DNA from: Sophora flavescens
Taxonomy: Eukaryota; Streptophyta; Magnoliopsida; Fabales; Fabaceae
NCBI GenBank assembly: GCA_030762895.1
Contig: CM061067.1
Span: 169,258,518 to 169,322,517, forward strand
Reading direction: 5' to 3'
Length of the DNA stretch: 64,000 bases
The notes beneath the pieces were generated by a model. It ran no database searches and was not told the origin of the DNA. It saw only the letters and a list, made by a program, of their open reading frames with translations. Made by a program: the position numbers and the translations under genes. Shown one piece after another: positions 44,236 to 55,644 of this stretch (position 1 is its first letter; the number at the start of each line of letters is the position of its first letter).

Positions 44236-44697
44236 GTTAAGAATTTAATTGTTATGCTCAGACAGTGTCAACGGTTTTATACCATCAATAATTAATTATC
44301 ACATCATTAACATATTTGTCTTTTGTAATAACTACCTTAAAAGTCATATATAAGATGATTTATGACTTATTGATAGTGTAAAAAACTTTACAATAATAAT
44401 GTATCAAAATCAAACTCTAAAATTAAATCCATATTTAATCATATTGTCAATGTAAAAGTATGATATTTTAGCAAAAAAAAAAAGTAAAAGTTTGATATAT
44501 TATAAGTTAGGATTTAATTAAGAATTTAATTGTTACGCGTTGTCATTGTAAAGATTTTACACTGTCAACCAATCATATCATTAAAAATATTTCACTATTA
44601 TGATAACTATATTAAAAGTCACACATAAGATAATTTGTAATCGATTGATAGTGTAAAAATAATTACATTAACACTACAAATCAAAATCGAACTCCAT
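44236..44697. repeat. Two adjacent copies of a short MITE-like repeat
   Basis: Segments 44236-44425 and 44518-44697 both start TTAAGAATTTAATTGTTA and share CTTAAAAGTCA-type, GATAGTGTAAAAA and ATCAAAATC blocks. A third copy is near 10705-10880. Inner parts can fold (CACTGTCAA...TTGATAGTG). Confidence 0.7.
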
Positions 44698-44712
44698 AAA
44701 TTGTGAGTATGT

Positions 44713-44927
44713 TTTTTTTTTAACCATGTTATAGGTACGAAGTATCCACCACCATTAGTAGTGATTAATCTCCATTGGGGAACCTGTTGGGCACACACAA
44801 GGTGGGTTCTCCCCTCCCAACCAGGTTTTCTCCATACACAAGAGTCAGGATTCGAACATATGATCACTTGTTTAAGGTGTTCAAGTCCCTTACCACTTGG
44901 ATCAATCACATGTTGGTGTAAGTGAGT
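44713..44927 (-). mobile_element. tRNA-derived SINE, fuller copy
   Basis: On the minus strand: A box-like TGGTAAGGGACTTG, B box GTTCGAATCC (complement near 44849-44858), then about 130 bp ending GGATACTTCGTACC...ACATGGTTAAAAAAAAA. A short imperfect duplication (GTGAGTATG and GTGAGTCTG) may flank it. It keeps a central block that the copy at 26541 lacks. Confidence 0.82.
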
Positions 44928-46090
44928 CTGGTTTTGATATATTATAAGTGTGATTTCCTTTATCATATTATTTAATCTTACGAGGGTTAACATTAGCGTA
45001 ATTATAAGGTTGTTACTTTGTGATCCAAAGGTCGCAACTTCAAATCCCGATAAGACCTAAATTAAACATAGATAAACTCTTTTTTTTTAATCAGTCAATG
45101 TTAGTATTATGTTAGTTGTTATGTTAGGGGGATGTGGGTGGTGGGGTTTGAATTCCTTACCCCCAAGTGAACTTAGAATCTTCTTATGTCCCTTAACATC
45201 ACCAGAATGAGCTATCTAGATGGGACAAAGATAGATAAACTCTTATTTATTTATTTATTTTTGTCAAAATGACATGCAAAAAGCACACCATAATTTATTG
45301 AAAAAAAAGGAAAAGGAAACTATTATTTTTAACTTCAGAAGAAAACCCATTTTAAAAAAGTGTTACTAGTACATTTTGGTTTCATTATTCATTAAAAAGT
45401 ATTACTTTTTTTTTTAGCAAATTAAAAAAGTATTGCTAAACTAGTCTGTTAAATCAATAGTTTTAATAATCAATACTTTATCATTGCTGTAATGATACCT
45501 CTGCGTTAAGCTAGGACGTTTTGGGATATGATATGAACAGGTTGGCGTGAATATTTGACTCGTTTGATAATATGAAAGGGTAGTGGAGTTCAAGCTTTAA
45601 TATATTAAATATACAATTTGTTTTTGGATAGTTTTTTTTTTTTTTGAAACAAGAAAACTTATAGCATTTCGTTAGAAATTATTCCAGTAATGGTGGATAG
45701 ATAGAGTCCGGAAAATGGTAGAAACTAATGTATAAGCTGCTAGACATAATTAAATTAAATTGTGTCACTAATTGTATTATTATTCATTGAATAAAACTTG
45801 AACGGTCATCATCATTATTAAAATTCAGTCGTATTTCTTAACAATATAAAATATTTAGTCTCGCCATTACATGGGAAGGATACCCAAAAAAACCCGACAA
45901 AAGATATTTTAGTCAGAAAAGGTGGCCATAGAACTGGATTAACATGACAGATGAAGATGGTTTATGATGAAAGTTTTCATTGTTATCCAACTTTATTCTT
46001 ATTGAATGAATTAGCAATAATTGGGTTGATCTACCTTGAAATTTAATTCTGTGTCTCAATTCGTAGACTCCCATATCCCCATTGCAAACC
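44928..46090. other. Upstream region of the CRK gene
   Basis: Holds SINE-like debris: GCAACTTCAAATCCCG near 45029 and GGGGTTTGAATTCC near 45146 both resemble a tRNA B box. There is a (TTTA)n microsatellite at 45243-45262. The promoter of the CRK gene must lie here, but I cannot point to its elements with confidence. Confidence 0.45.
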
Positions 46091-48952
46091 ATGCATTCCT
46101 GCATCTTCTCCCTACTGCCATTACCAATTACCTTTTCCCTCATATTTCTCAACCATACAACAGTTGCTACACATATATCTTACCCTTCACCACCTTACCC
46201 TAACTGTTCAAGCAACAACACTTATGCACCCAATAGCACCTATGATACCAACCTTAAAACTCTTCTGTCATGGCTTTCCTCAAATGCCACAGACACAATC
46301 CAAATCTACAGCACCACGGTTACAGAAGGCAACAACACTCCTTCCAACACGGTCTATGGCCTCTTCATGTGCAGAATTGGAGATGGGGGTCCTAACTGTA
46401 AAGACTGTGTGATAAACGCAACCAAGGTGATAACAAAACTGTGTCCTATGGCTAAAGAAGCCTTACTTTGGGATAATGATTGCTTCATGCGTTACTCCAA
46501 TCGTTATTTCTTTACCACAGTGGAAGAGAGTCCTAAACTCAGCTTCATGAATGAGGAGGACTATGTAGGACAAGCTGGTACCTTCAACAAAATACTTTGG
46601 GATACCTTGAATGATGTGAGAAATCGTACGGCAAGTGTTCCTCTTGGCTCTATGAAGTATGGCTACAACTCAGTGAACATCACAACTAACCAAACTCTAT
46701 ATGCAATGGGATATTGCATCCCATACCTTTCCTTAGATAACTGCAGTTGGTGTCTCGGGGATGCCATAGCAGAAATTCCAACCATGTGTTGTAGAGGAAA
46801 AATTGGAGGAAGAGTTATTTACCCCAGTTGTGGTGTTAGATACGAATTGTATCCATTTTACCATCCACTATCTCCTACCACAGTGGTTCCACTTCCAGGT
46901 TTGGCATAACCATTAACCAAGCTTTTTGCTGTTTTTCTCTTCAGTCATTTTAAGTAAGCATCAATGTAATGTTCCTAGAGGAAACCATTTTAACAAGTTA
47001 TTGATCATGTTCTTGCAGGAAAAAGAAAACATTCAAGAACAGTAGTCATTGCAGTTGTTCCAATTGTTTTATTGGTGGTGCTTTTATGTTTGGGTTGCAG
47101 CTATTTTCTAAACAGAAGACAGAGGAAGAATCATGGGATTATTCTCAAAGAAAGCTGTAATGTGTTAAATTAATAAAAAGAGGGTGTTAAGAGATTAAAA
47201 AAAAAAAAACACTATTTGATTTGCCAAGTTGCTTATAAGTCCAAATCTGTTTGATGCAGTTGGGAATGAAGTTACAGCTTTGGAATCCTTGTGGTTTGAT
47301 TTAAGCGAAATAGAGTCTGCAACAAACAAGTTCGCCAAAGAGAATATGATCGGAAAAGGTGGATTTGGAGAAGTTTATAAGGTTGTATCAGTGCCATTAT
47401 CATATTTAAGATAGATTAGGCTCCACTAAAGTAAGCAAAAGTGGAAAGTCATAAATCAAGGGTGTATCCACCATTGATTAGCTAGAGCGGATTGAGATCT
47501 CGATGCACTTGAGCTAATCAATAATAGATATATCATTACTTTCTTACTTTATACCTTTACTTACTTTAAAGAAGTCATTGTTTATCATAGATTTGATCGT
47601 AGTTAACAACTGGTTTAACTTGATTTTCAGGGTGTTCTTTCCAATGGTCAAGAGATAGCCGTGAAGAGGCTTTTGGGAAGCTCGGAGCAAGGAGCAACAG
47701 AATTTAAGAATGAGGTTCTTGTTATAGCTCAACTTCAACACAGAAATCTCGTGAAATTACAAGGATTTTGTCTGAATGGGCAAGAAAAGATACTAGTATT
47801 CGAATATGTACCCAACAAGAGTCTTGATTACTTTTTATTCGGTTTGTACTTTTAGTTTAGATTATTATATTCAATTTAAAATTAGATTGATATATGTTCC
47901 TGCAAGAACATGAATGCTTTTTTGACAAGGCAATCAAAACTCAGAAATTAACCTTTTTTTTTTCTCCTTCTGCAGATCCCCAAAAGAGAAGCCAATTAAA
48001 TTGGTTTGAACGATACAAGATTATTGAAGGAATTGCTCGAGGAATTCTTTATCTCCACGAGGATTCTCGCCTTAAAATTATACACCGGGATCTTAAACCT
48101 AGTAATGTTTTGTTAGACAGTAACATGAATCCAAAAATTTCTGATTTTGGAATAGCAAGAATTGTTGCCGCTGATAACATTGAAGAAAATACGCATAGAA
48201 TTGTTGGGACATAGTAAGTTGTATACTTTTATCTTCCTACTACTATTCACAATTCCAATTTCTCATTTGCCCTTTGAATAGAGCATGAACCTACCTAATC
48301 ATTGATCAATTTGTATCTTAACTACATCATACCTTTTCTTCTTCTTTGTTTAAGTTCCAACATTGATAAAAGTTCTACATGCAGCGGTTACATCTCTCCA
48401 GAGTATGCAATGCACGGCCAATTTTCTGTGAAGTCTGATGTGTTTAGTTTTGGTGTCATGCTGCTAGAGATTATCGGTGGAAAAAGGAAAGGTTTTTCTT
48501 CCGAACCTGATTCTGTATATGACATACGGAGATATGTGAGTATTTAATTCATTTGTCAAGGCTCTTATCTTATACATAGATTAATAAAAGCGGAAATGAT
48601 ATATAGAGACATTAATTTGATTAGTCGATACTTGCTAATTAATATTTAATTGCAGGCTCAGACAAAATGGAGAAACCAAACACCATTGGAACTGTTGGAT
48701 CCCAAGTTGGAAAGATCTTATTCTGAAAGTGAAGTCATTAGATGCATCCATATTGGTTTATTATGTGTAGAGGAAGACCCCAATGATAGACCCACAATGG
48801 CAAAAGTTGTTTCATACCTCAACAATCCTTCAGTTGATTTGCCATTACCTACTGAACGGTTATTTTTCAAGTCTAGAAAGGAATTGGACTATGTTACCGA
48901 TTCAAAGTATGAATCTATCAATGAAATGACCATTGAATTTTACCCTAGATAG
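46091..48952 (+). CDS. Cysteine-rich receptor-like protein kinase (CRK, DUF26 RLK)
   Basis: A seven-exon gene, exons 46091-46898, 47019-47156, 47260-47381, 47631-47841, 47976-48213, 48385-48535 and 48656-48952, all with GT..AG introns and consistent phase, giving 654 aa. A signal peptide (1-about 29) precedes two stress-antifungal (DUF26) domains with the CX8CX2C motifs CRIGDGGPNCKDC and CIPYLSLDNCSWC. Exon 2 is the membrane helix (VVIAVVPIVLLVVLLCLGCS). The kinase has the GKGGFGEVYK glycine loop, AVKRL lysine, HRDLKPSN loop and DFG, so it is an active-type RD kinase; the C terminus is EFYPR. CRKs act at the plasma membrane in defence and redox-related signalling. The start at 46091 gives the signal peptide. 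No damage is visible. Confidence 0.95.
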
Positions 48953-49380
48953 TACTTTAAGGTGTGACCTTAGCAGAATAGGAACATATATGCTTCAATA
49001 GCTTGATGAGGTCTGGATTTATCTTTCCAGATGTGAACAAATTTTCATTATTTTTCCCTTTTCCTTTCCCTATCTGTAAGTATAAATGAAAATTTCTCAC
49101 TTATCACAATATCATTAGAAATTAAATTGTAGCATGCTAGCCTATACTGCTATACATGCTGGGCGTAGCTTCCATATATTTGCACACTAACTAGCAACAA
49201 TTTGTGATGACATCATCCAAAACAATCGTTTATTTGCAGTTGGCACCATGTTTTTGCAGGATTTTTACAGGAAAGAACTGATAGTTGATCTTTATTTTAT
49301 TAAAACATATTGCGATCATAGAAAAAACACATTAAGGTTGTGTGTAAAGCAAGCAACGATATATTTATACTTGATTTGAT
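48953..49380. other. 3' flank of the CRK gene
   Basis: 3' UTR and intergenic sequence; no clear AATAAA and no other gene seen. Confidence 0.4.
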
Positions 49381-50100
49381 TTGAGGGTGTGTTTATGAGT
49401 TTGAAAGAGAAGGAAAGGGAGGAGATCAAAGGGGAGGGGAGGGAAATGAAGGATAATTCCTAACTCTTGTTTTTAAGTTATTTATTTACCTTTCTTTTTA
49501 TTTTATTTTATAAACGCTAATATAAAATATATTTTATATTTTAAAAAAAAATATTGAAAAAATCCCCTCTTCATTTTTAACGCTCTAAAGTTATTAAATT
49601 GATTAAGAACAAAAACAAAATAAAGTTTCCGTAAAATGAAATAAAGTAATAAACTAATATAATAAGTAACAATAATAAAACGAATTTGTCATGTTGCTCC
49701 AGGGAGAGAACCAGAAACGTCTGGAACCAAATGAAATGATGGAGCCATAAAATTAATTTAATAAGAAAATCCTATCAGAGAAACACGAAAAAATTGCAGA
49801 GCTGGGAACAAAATGAAATGATTGAAAATCAAAGAATCTAATCCATGGATTTAGATCTGGGAGCAGCTTGGCATAAACAATTTCGTCTCACTCACATGGA
49901 TTTGGACCGGCAAATCAATTTGTTGATGGACGACGACGACCGCTGCGAATAAACTTGGGGGTAAATCCACTAAAACACCCCAATTTGGGGTAACAGAGAA
50001 ATTGGCTCAAAGAGGGTTTCGGAGGATTTATAAAATTCCACAAAATCCTTTCTCTCCATCTTTTTAAACTCACAAACAAAAAAAATTTCTTATAAATCTT
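49381..50100. repeat. Possible foldback element
   Basis: Left GTGTTTATGAGTTTGAAAGA followed by GAAGGAAAGGGAGGA and, inverted from about 50090, TGTTTGTGAGTTTAAAAAGA followed by GGAGAGAAAGG look like inverted ends about 700 bp apart. No coding region. Target duplication not resolved. Confidence 0.4.
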
Positions 50101-50579
50101 CAATTTCGTTCGCTTCTCTTCCAAAACAAAACTTACCGACACATCCTAAATATATTAAAATCTTAACTTACTAATGATCTAAGGGTTAGTTGCTCAGTTT
50201 AAAAAAAAGCTTTATCCTACCATCATAGATGTTTATAATAAAAAAATATCAGAGTGAGAGGGCCAAATGGGGCAAATTCAAAAGAAGGTGCATCAATGAA
50301 TTATCCGAGTGAGAGTGTGTGTGAGGTGGGTCATAGAGAGTGCAGGAGTTGTCGGAAAAGTTGTCGTGGATAGTGGTGGTGGATAACGGCGGTGATGGTG
50401 ATAGTGGTAGTGATGGTGGGGTTGTCCTGTGTTTAAGGATTTTAATGTGAAGGTACTGATTCAGAATGACACATGGGTATAGATAGGGGTAGTAGGGTGG
50501 GGGAATGTGGATTGGTGGTGGTGGTACTTGGTATTGTACTAGTACTACTATAGCATATAGTGATTATAGTCAGTAAGAT
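50101..50579. other. Intergenic DNA with a GGT-rich microsatellite
   Basis: A degenerate (GGT/GAT)n stretch at 50360-50420 (GTGGTGGATAACGGCGGTGA) and a second GGTGGTGG at 50513-50525. No gene supported. Confidence 0.5.
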
Positions 50580-50928
50580 TGTTATCACAAATACATATAT
50601 ACCCAAGAAAAATTCTCTCACACTCAACTTACCAAGGATTTTCTCTCATTAAGTCACTGCACATTCACAAGGAGGAAGGGAACTTCTATTAACACATTCA
50701 CTTTAATTTTTCTATTCATTGATTCATAAGCCTACAAGGCTTTTTTATAGGAGCATCCACAGTACAACAAAATTAGATAGAAGCAAACTTAAATGATAGA
50801 AAACTGTATAGGCGGTGGCTTTTTCATATCACATACAGCTAGCTTCTATAACATTCTTGAAGAAAATTTTTTAGGCGGTGCTTAGTCATATACTGCAACA
50901 AATATTGACTTGAAGAAGTTAAATATAG

Positions 50929-51886
50929 CTGGTTCTAAAGGTCAAAACACGTAATATTGTCGAAGATATTCCCTCGAGTTCTGCTAGGGTTAGTTTCCAG
51001 GTTTTTCCTGGCTCTTCCCCGTCTTGTGTGTGGGTCTTCCCCTAAGTTTTCCTAGGTTTTTCTTTCCCCCATCTGTTGGGTTTTTCTCCAAGCTCCATTC
51101 TCTTCACTCCACACCTCCATTGTCTCATTCTTTTGAGCCACCACCACCAGCCACCATGGACTCCCTTCGCTCCACCAACAACCACCACGAGTTCCTAGCC
51201 CAAAATCAAGCCTCCTACCATGGCCTCGGACCTTTACCAGACTCTAACAACCCGCCGCTCGTTTCTCTGCGGCCATGAGAAACGACCTCCACCGAAGCCG
51301 CCGCCGTCGTCAGACAAAGGGAAACCTCCGAAGGTACTCACTGCTTCTCCCCCACCTTCAAATCTGGTCCCTATCCACCCTCCACCAAAGCCACCAGATG
51401 TAGCTAAAACTTTTCATTTTGTTAGTGTTGTTGCAGCTTGTGTTGATGTGGGTTCTCTTTTGTATGGGATGTTTTTATGGGTAGTTTGTCTTAAGAATGC
51501 ATACCAGGTGTTTGATGAAATGCCCCATAAGAGCCTAATATTTTGGAATAATATAATGCGTGAAGATACAAATGTGGTTAGCACCAATCTCAGCTTCCTC
51601 TCCACCTATCATTTGGTCTCAGCACTAGTGGTTTATTTGGACAAATTCGAGATCACCTATAGTCGGATCGAGCTTGCAGAAGTCAAAGAAATGATCCATA
51701 ACTGGATAGAGTTAAAGACTGTGGCTTCTCTATTTTCCTTTGTCATGGACCGTGTGTGGAACAAATTGATAGGTTATTTGTTAGGATCTGATTTCCGGCT
51801 TGTAAATGCCCCATTGGCTTCTGATCAATCTATGTATGATGTAATTTGGTTTATCTAATGAAATCTATGTTTTATCGTTAAAAAAA
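50929..51886 (+). mobile_element. Chimeric retroposed insertion (LINE-like) in the copia-3 LTR
   Basis: A 958-bp insertion ending in an A run and flanked by the exact 13-bp duplication AAGTTAAATATAG at 50916-50928 and 51887-51899, the hallmarks of target-primed retroposition. The 5' part (50990-51160) looks like a pyrimidine-rich leader with CTAGGTTTTTC repeats. A 212-codon ORF (51220-51858) follows. The 3' end resembles LINE tails. It is not a simple LINE because its middle is PPR-like. Confidence 0.85.
51220..51858 (+). CDS. Chimeric 212-aa ORF with a PPR-like segment
   Basis: An intact ORF in the retroposed insertion. Residues 1-65 are Pro/Lys-rich with many PPP and KPP steps. Residues about 66-120 resemble pentatricopeptide repeat sequence (FVSVVAACVDVGS..., NAYQVFDEMPHKSLIFWNNI), with the usual MYxKCG link missing. 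The rest (about 120-212) is not recognised and may derive from the LINE 3' end. A second ATG upstream at 51165 opens a different frame (51024-51278). No sign that the protein is used. Confidence 0.5.
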   Translation: MASDLYQTLTTRRSFLCGHEKRPPPKPPPSSDKGKPPKVLTASPPPSNLVPIHPPPKPPDVAKTFHFVSVVAACVDVGSLLYGMFLWVVCLKNAYQVFDEMPHKSLIFWNNIMREDTNVVSTNLSFLSTYHLVSALVVYLDKFEITYSRIELAEVKEMIHNWIELKTVASLFSFVMDRVWNKLIGYLLGSDFRLVNAPLASDQSMYDVIWFI

Positions 51887-51944
51887 AAGTTAAATATAGT
51901 CGTAAAGTTGCATACACTAGTGGAAAATATACATTAGACGGTAA

Positions 51945-52205
51945 AGGTTTACGTCAGTTAACCAAAAGCTAGACGTTAAAAAGGAGGCGGTGGCAGTTTT
52001 GTAAATATCAGACTTCATTAATTCAATTTTTAACGTCAGTTGTTTTAATGACTGACGTTAAAAGTGAAGTGACTCACTTTTAACGTCAGTTCAATAAAGA
52101 ACTGACGTTAAAAGTGAACATTTTAACGTTAGTTCGATAAAGAACTGACGTTAAAAGTAAGTCACTTCACTTTTAACGTCAGTCATTAAAACAACAGACG
52201 TTAAA
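51945..52205. repeat. CACTA left sub-terminal repeats
   Basis: About eight copies of ACGTCAG or its inverse CTGACGT, in hairpin pairs such as TTTTAACGTCAGTTC and GAACTGACGTTAAAAG. Such arrays are the binding sites of the TnpA-type protein in En/Spm. Confidence 0.85.
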
Positions 52206-52259
52206 TGTTATTTTAATAATTTTTTTATCTAGTATACGATCCCTTCCGCATTGCCTTCC

Positions 52260-53119
52260 TCAAAGTTTCAGTTTCACATGAATTGCTTTGATGTTTTGTG
52301 TTTCTGTTTTGAAAACTAAAATATATGTGCGAAGTATAAGTTGAATCAATAACCCAAACCGGATCTCATTCATGAAGTGTAATACAGACTGATACAGAAG
52401 ATTGAAAGGGTTTAAAATCCTATAAAAAGTTACATTGAAAGGGTTTAAAATCCTATTAAAAGTTACATTGAAAGGGTTTAAAATCCTAAACATTAAAGCT
52501 ACGTACATCCCATCAGAGAGTTTTATGAAATAAACAAGTTTCTGCTTCAACATCATTTTCTTCTCAGTCCTGTGCTCAGAATCTCCAACATTGAATGCAT
52601 CCCCTCCCTCATTTGAAGTCGATGCTCCATCTGAATCCACAGTCACTTTGGAGCCGTGGCAGAGTGAATGGTGCACTCGATCTGTTTCAGCAATATTCTT
52701 GGAACAGCCACTTGGTTCCAAAGCCGAAGTTTTGGAACTGTAGCTGCTGATTCTCCAGAAGAATGATGGTGTGTGCAAATCACATTACATGATTCACCCA
52801 ACCTTACCATCCATGTTACGTGATTCACACAACCTCAGAAGTTGTTTTGACCATTAAGACAGAGACCTTTAAGTCTAGGTATAGGAAGAAAGAGTGATGA
52901 AGTTAATCTCCATGGCAGGGCCATATTGTGAAGCAGAAAAATTAAAGGAAGGAAGGAAGCTATTTATAGGAGTAGGGGATGAAGTTACTAGGCGTCGTAA
53001 GTTGATAAAAAATTAAATTGATCATTAAGAGCATTAGGTTCCAAGGCGCGTTGGGAGTTGGCCTGGCAGTCATATATTATAAACGTGCAGAAAAGAAAAC
53101 GCCAGAAGGATAAGAAGAT
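52260..53119. other. CACTA interior with unidentified ORF
   Basis: An ORF on the minus strand (52260-52778, 172 codons) spans the 33-bp repeats. Its first 75 residues are Ser/Glu-rich and could come from a TnpA-like or captured gene, but I do not recognise it. A TTTATAGGAG at 52964-52973 could be a TATA-like site. Confidence 0.35.
52400..52492. repeat. 33-bp tandem repeat, three copies
   Basis: ATTGAAAGGGTTTAAAATCC followed by TATAAAAAGTTAC, in three copies at about 52401, 52434 and 52467, the last incomplete. Confidence 0.9.
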
Positions 53120-53700
53120 ACACTTTTAACGTCAGTTGTTGAATAAAACTGACGTAAAAAACGTTTTTAAAATAAAAAATATTTATTTTTAACGTCTGTT
53201 GTTTATACAACCGACGTTAAAAGTGTGATTTTTACTTCAGTTAAATAAATAGCTGACGTAAATAATCCTTTATCCCCTATCTGAAATGCCCTGTTGTCAC
53301 ACAGGTCTGTTAACGTCAGCTGTTGAATAAAACTGAAGTTAAAAGTGTTTTTAAAATAAAAAATATTTATTTTTAACATCTGTTGTTTATACAATTGACG
53401 TTAAAAGTGTGATTTTTTACTTCAGTTAAATAAATAGCTGACGTAAATAATCCTATATCCCTAGCTATCTGAAATGCCCTGTTGTCACTCAATTAACACA
53501 GGTCTCAGAGCCATTTTGTGAAGGAATAGAAATAAAGAGGAAAAGAAGAGGCAGTATTACAGACTGTTACAGAAGAATGTTACTTTATACAGACAACACT
53601 TTTAACGTCAGTTGTTGAATACAACTGACGTTAAAAGTGTTTTTTAAAAAAATATTAATATTTAACGTCAGTTGTTTAATACAACTGACGTTAAATGTTG
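53120..53700. repeat. CACTA internal hairpin repeats
   Basis: Hairpins of AACGTCAGTTGTTGAATA with its inverse, plus a tandem duplication: 53122-53285 and 53305-53490 are two copies of an about 180-bp unit (TTAACGTCAGTTGTTGAATA to CTGAAATGCCCTGTTGTCAC). Confidence 0.85.
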
Positions 53701-54436
53701 TTTTATGTTAACACCCGCGCTTCTCGCACTCGCCCGCTCCGTGACGTCGTCTCTTTTCTCTTTTCATCACGCTCAACCTTAAATCACTCTCAACCCTCAC
53801 TCTCACTCTCACCCAGCACAGAACCCTAATCGCGAGCTCATCTCCACCGCAACCACCGCGAGGGCTTCTTCGTCACCACCGTGAGGTACACTATTAACCC
53901 TAACTCTGTCTTTCCATTCATTCTTTGCAATAATTTGACGTACATCTCTCTTTCCCCTTCCCGCGCACTAACTCTCCTTGTCCCTCTGCTCTCAGTGACC
54001 ACATCGAACGTTGGCCACCACTCGAGCTCCCCTCCCCACCACCACGCGAGCACCTATTTCTGGTGAGTATTTAGGGCACATTTTTGTATTTTTGGTTTTG
54101 AATGTATGTTGAAACTGTAGTCTCGGTAGTTGAAACCTGAAACCGTGAGTTTGATTTGTTTGGAATGTACGTCTCTGTTTTTGGTTTTGAGTGCATGTTG
54201 CTCTGCTGGTTGATGATCATCACGGCTAGTGATGCTAATCACGGCTAGGCCGTGATCAGTTTTGCCTGTGATGGCATGGTTCATTGGGATTGCACGTTAC
54301 GGCCGTGATGGACATCCATTGCCAGCCGTGACCAGTTCATGGCAATTAATCTTTAAAAACTATAGTTTTCAATCTCTCGTATTGTCCTTATATTGGATAT
54401 ATATATGTTTTGTATATCTACAGGACCTATCTAGTT
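53701..54436 (+). promoter_or_regulatory. Leader and first intron of the CACTA transposase
   Basis: A CT-rich leader (53720-53880, with CCCTAAT and TCTCACTC runs) precedes the transposase ORF. CACCGTGAGGTACAC near 53880 and TATTTCTGGTGAGTATT near 54060 look like 5' splice sites, and ATCTACAG at 54415-54422 like the 3' site. The presumed intron has a GC-rich TCACGGCTAGGCCGTGATCA palindrome cluster at 54215-54340. Confidence 0.5.
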
Positions 54437-55644
54437 ATGGATCGTAGTTGGATGGTTTGTAAGCGTACTAGTGCTGAGTATTTGAAGGGGGTGGGAGAAT
54501 TTATAAAATTTGCTCAAAGGAATGTTCCTAATAGTAATGGAATGTTCTGTTGTCCTTGTGTCAAGTGTTTGAATATGAGGAAATGTACGGTGAAGGATAT
54601 ACGTACTCATTTGATTTGTGAAGGGATTTGCTTGAGTTATACAAGATGGATATGGCATGGTGATATGTTGTTGAGTAGTAATACGGCGAGTGTCTCCCAA
54701 AGTGAGGACGTTGACGTAGCTATGGAGGATGATCGAGTAGAGGACATGATCCGTGATATTGGACAAGAATCTTTTCATCGAGCGCATGTGTATGATAGGT
54801 TGTGCGGTGATGCGGATAAGCCTTTATATCCAGGGTGTACTACTCATACACGGTTGTCGACGGTGCTAAAATTGGTTTGTGTGAAGGCGAGAAATGGTTG
54901 GAGTGATAAAAGCTTCACAGAATTGCTTGAAGTGTTGAAAGACTTGCTTCCGGAGGACAACACATTGCCTGACCGTAACTATGAGGCCAAGAAGATATTG
55001 TGTCCTATGGGTATGGAGTATAAGAAGATACATGCATGCCCCAATGATTGCATATTGTACACCGGTGTTCATGAAGACAAACACGATTGCCCCAAATGTG
55101 GGTTATCACGATACAAAGTGAAGGGTGGTGATGATGATGATGATGTTGATGATGTGAGAAAAAAGGGTCCTCCTGCGAAGGTGTTGTGGTATCTTCCAAT
55201 AATTCCAAGGTTCAAGCGATTGTTTGCCAATGGGAAAGATGCGAAGAATCTTAGATGGCATAATGATGATAGGAAACGTGATGGAAAGGTTCGTCATCCT
55301 GCTGATTCTATTCAATGGAAGAATATCAATACTATGTTTCCGGATTTCGCCGATGAGCCAAGAAACCTAAGGCTTGGACTTGCTACGGATGGAATGAATC
55401 CTTATGGTAACATGAGTAGTATTCATAGTTCATGGCCTGTTCTGTTGGTGATTTACAACATGCCCCCTTGGTTGTGCATGAAACGCAAATACATGACTTA
55501 GATGTTTATCTAGGTCCCTTGATTGAAGACTTGAAAACGTTGTGGGTGGAAGGTGTTGATGTAGTTGATGGGTATTCTCATGAGACTTTCAAGCTTCGTG
55601 CCATGTTATTTTGCACCATCAACGACTTTCCAAAGATACGGTAA
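54437..55644 (+). pseudogene. CACTA TNP2-type transposase, N-terminal half
   Basis: Starts at ATG 54437. It has the transposase-associated domain (DRSWMV...EYLKGVGEFIKFA, with a CPCVKC zinc-type motif) and then the start of the transposase_21 domain (CPNDCILY near 55030, CPKCGLSRYK near 55090, GLATDGMNPYGNMSS near 55375). A stop at 55499-55501 ends the first frame; the frame shifts to 55432-55644 and again near 55640. In the family this protein binds and cuts the CACTA ends. Confidence 0.9.

Noticed and set aside
44843..44860. Functional tRNA gene
   Set aside because: The B box is part of a SINE; there is no cloverleaf or acceptor stem.
46164..46412. 82-codon plus-strand ORF
   Set aside because: Out-of-frame shadow inside exon 1 of the CRK gene.
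54431..55315. Minus-strand ORFs of 60-118 codons
   Set aside because: Antisense shadows of the CACTA transposase reading frame.
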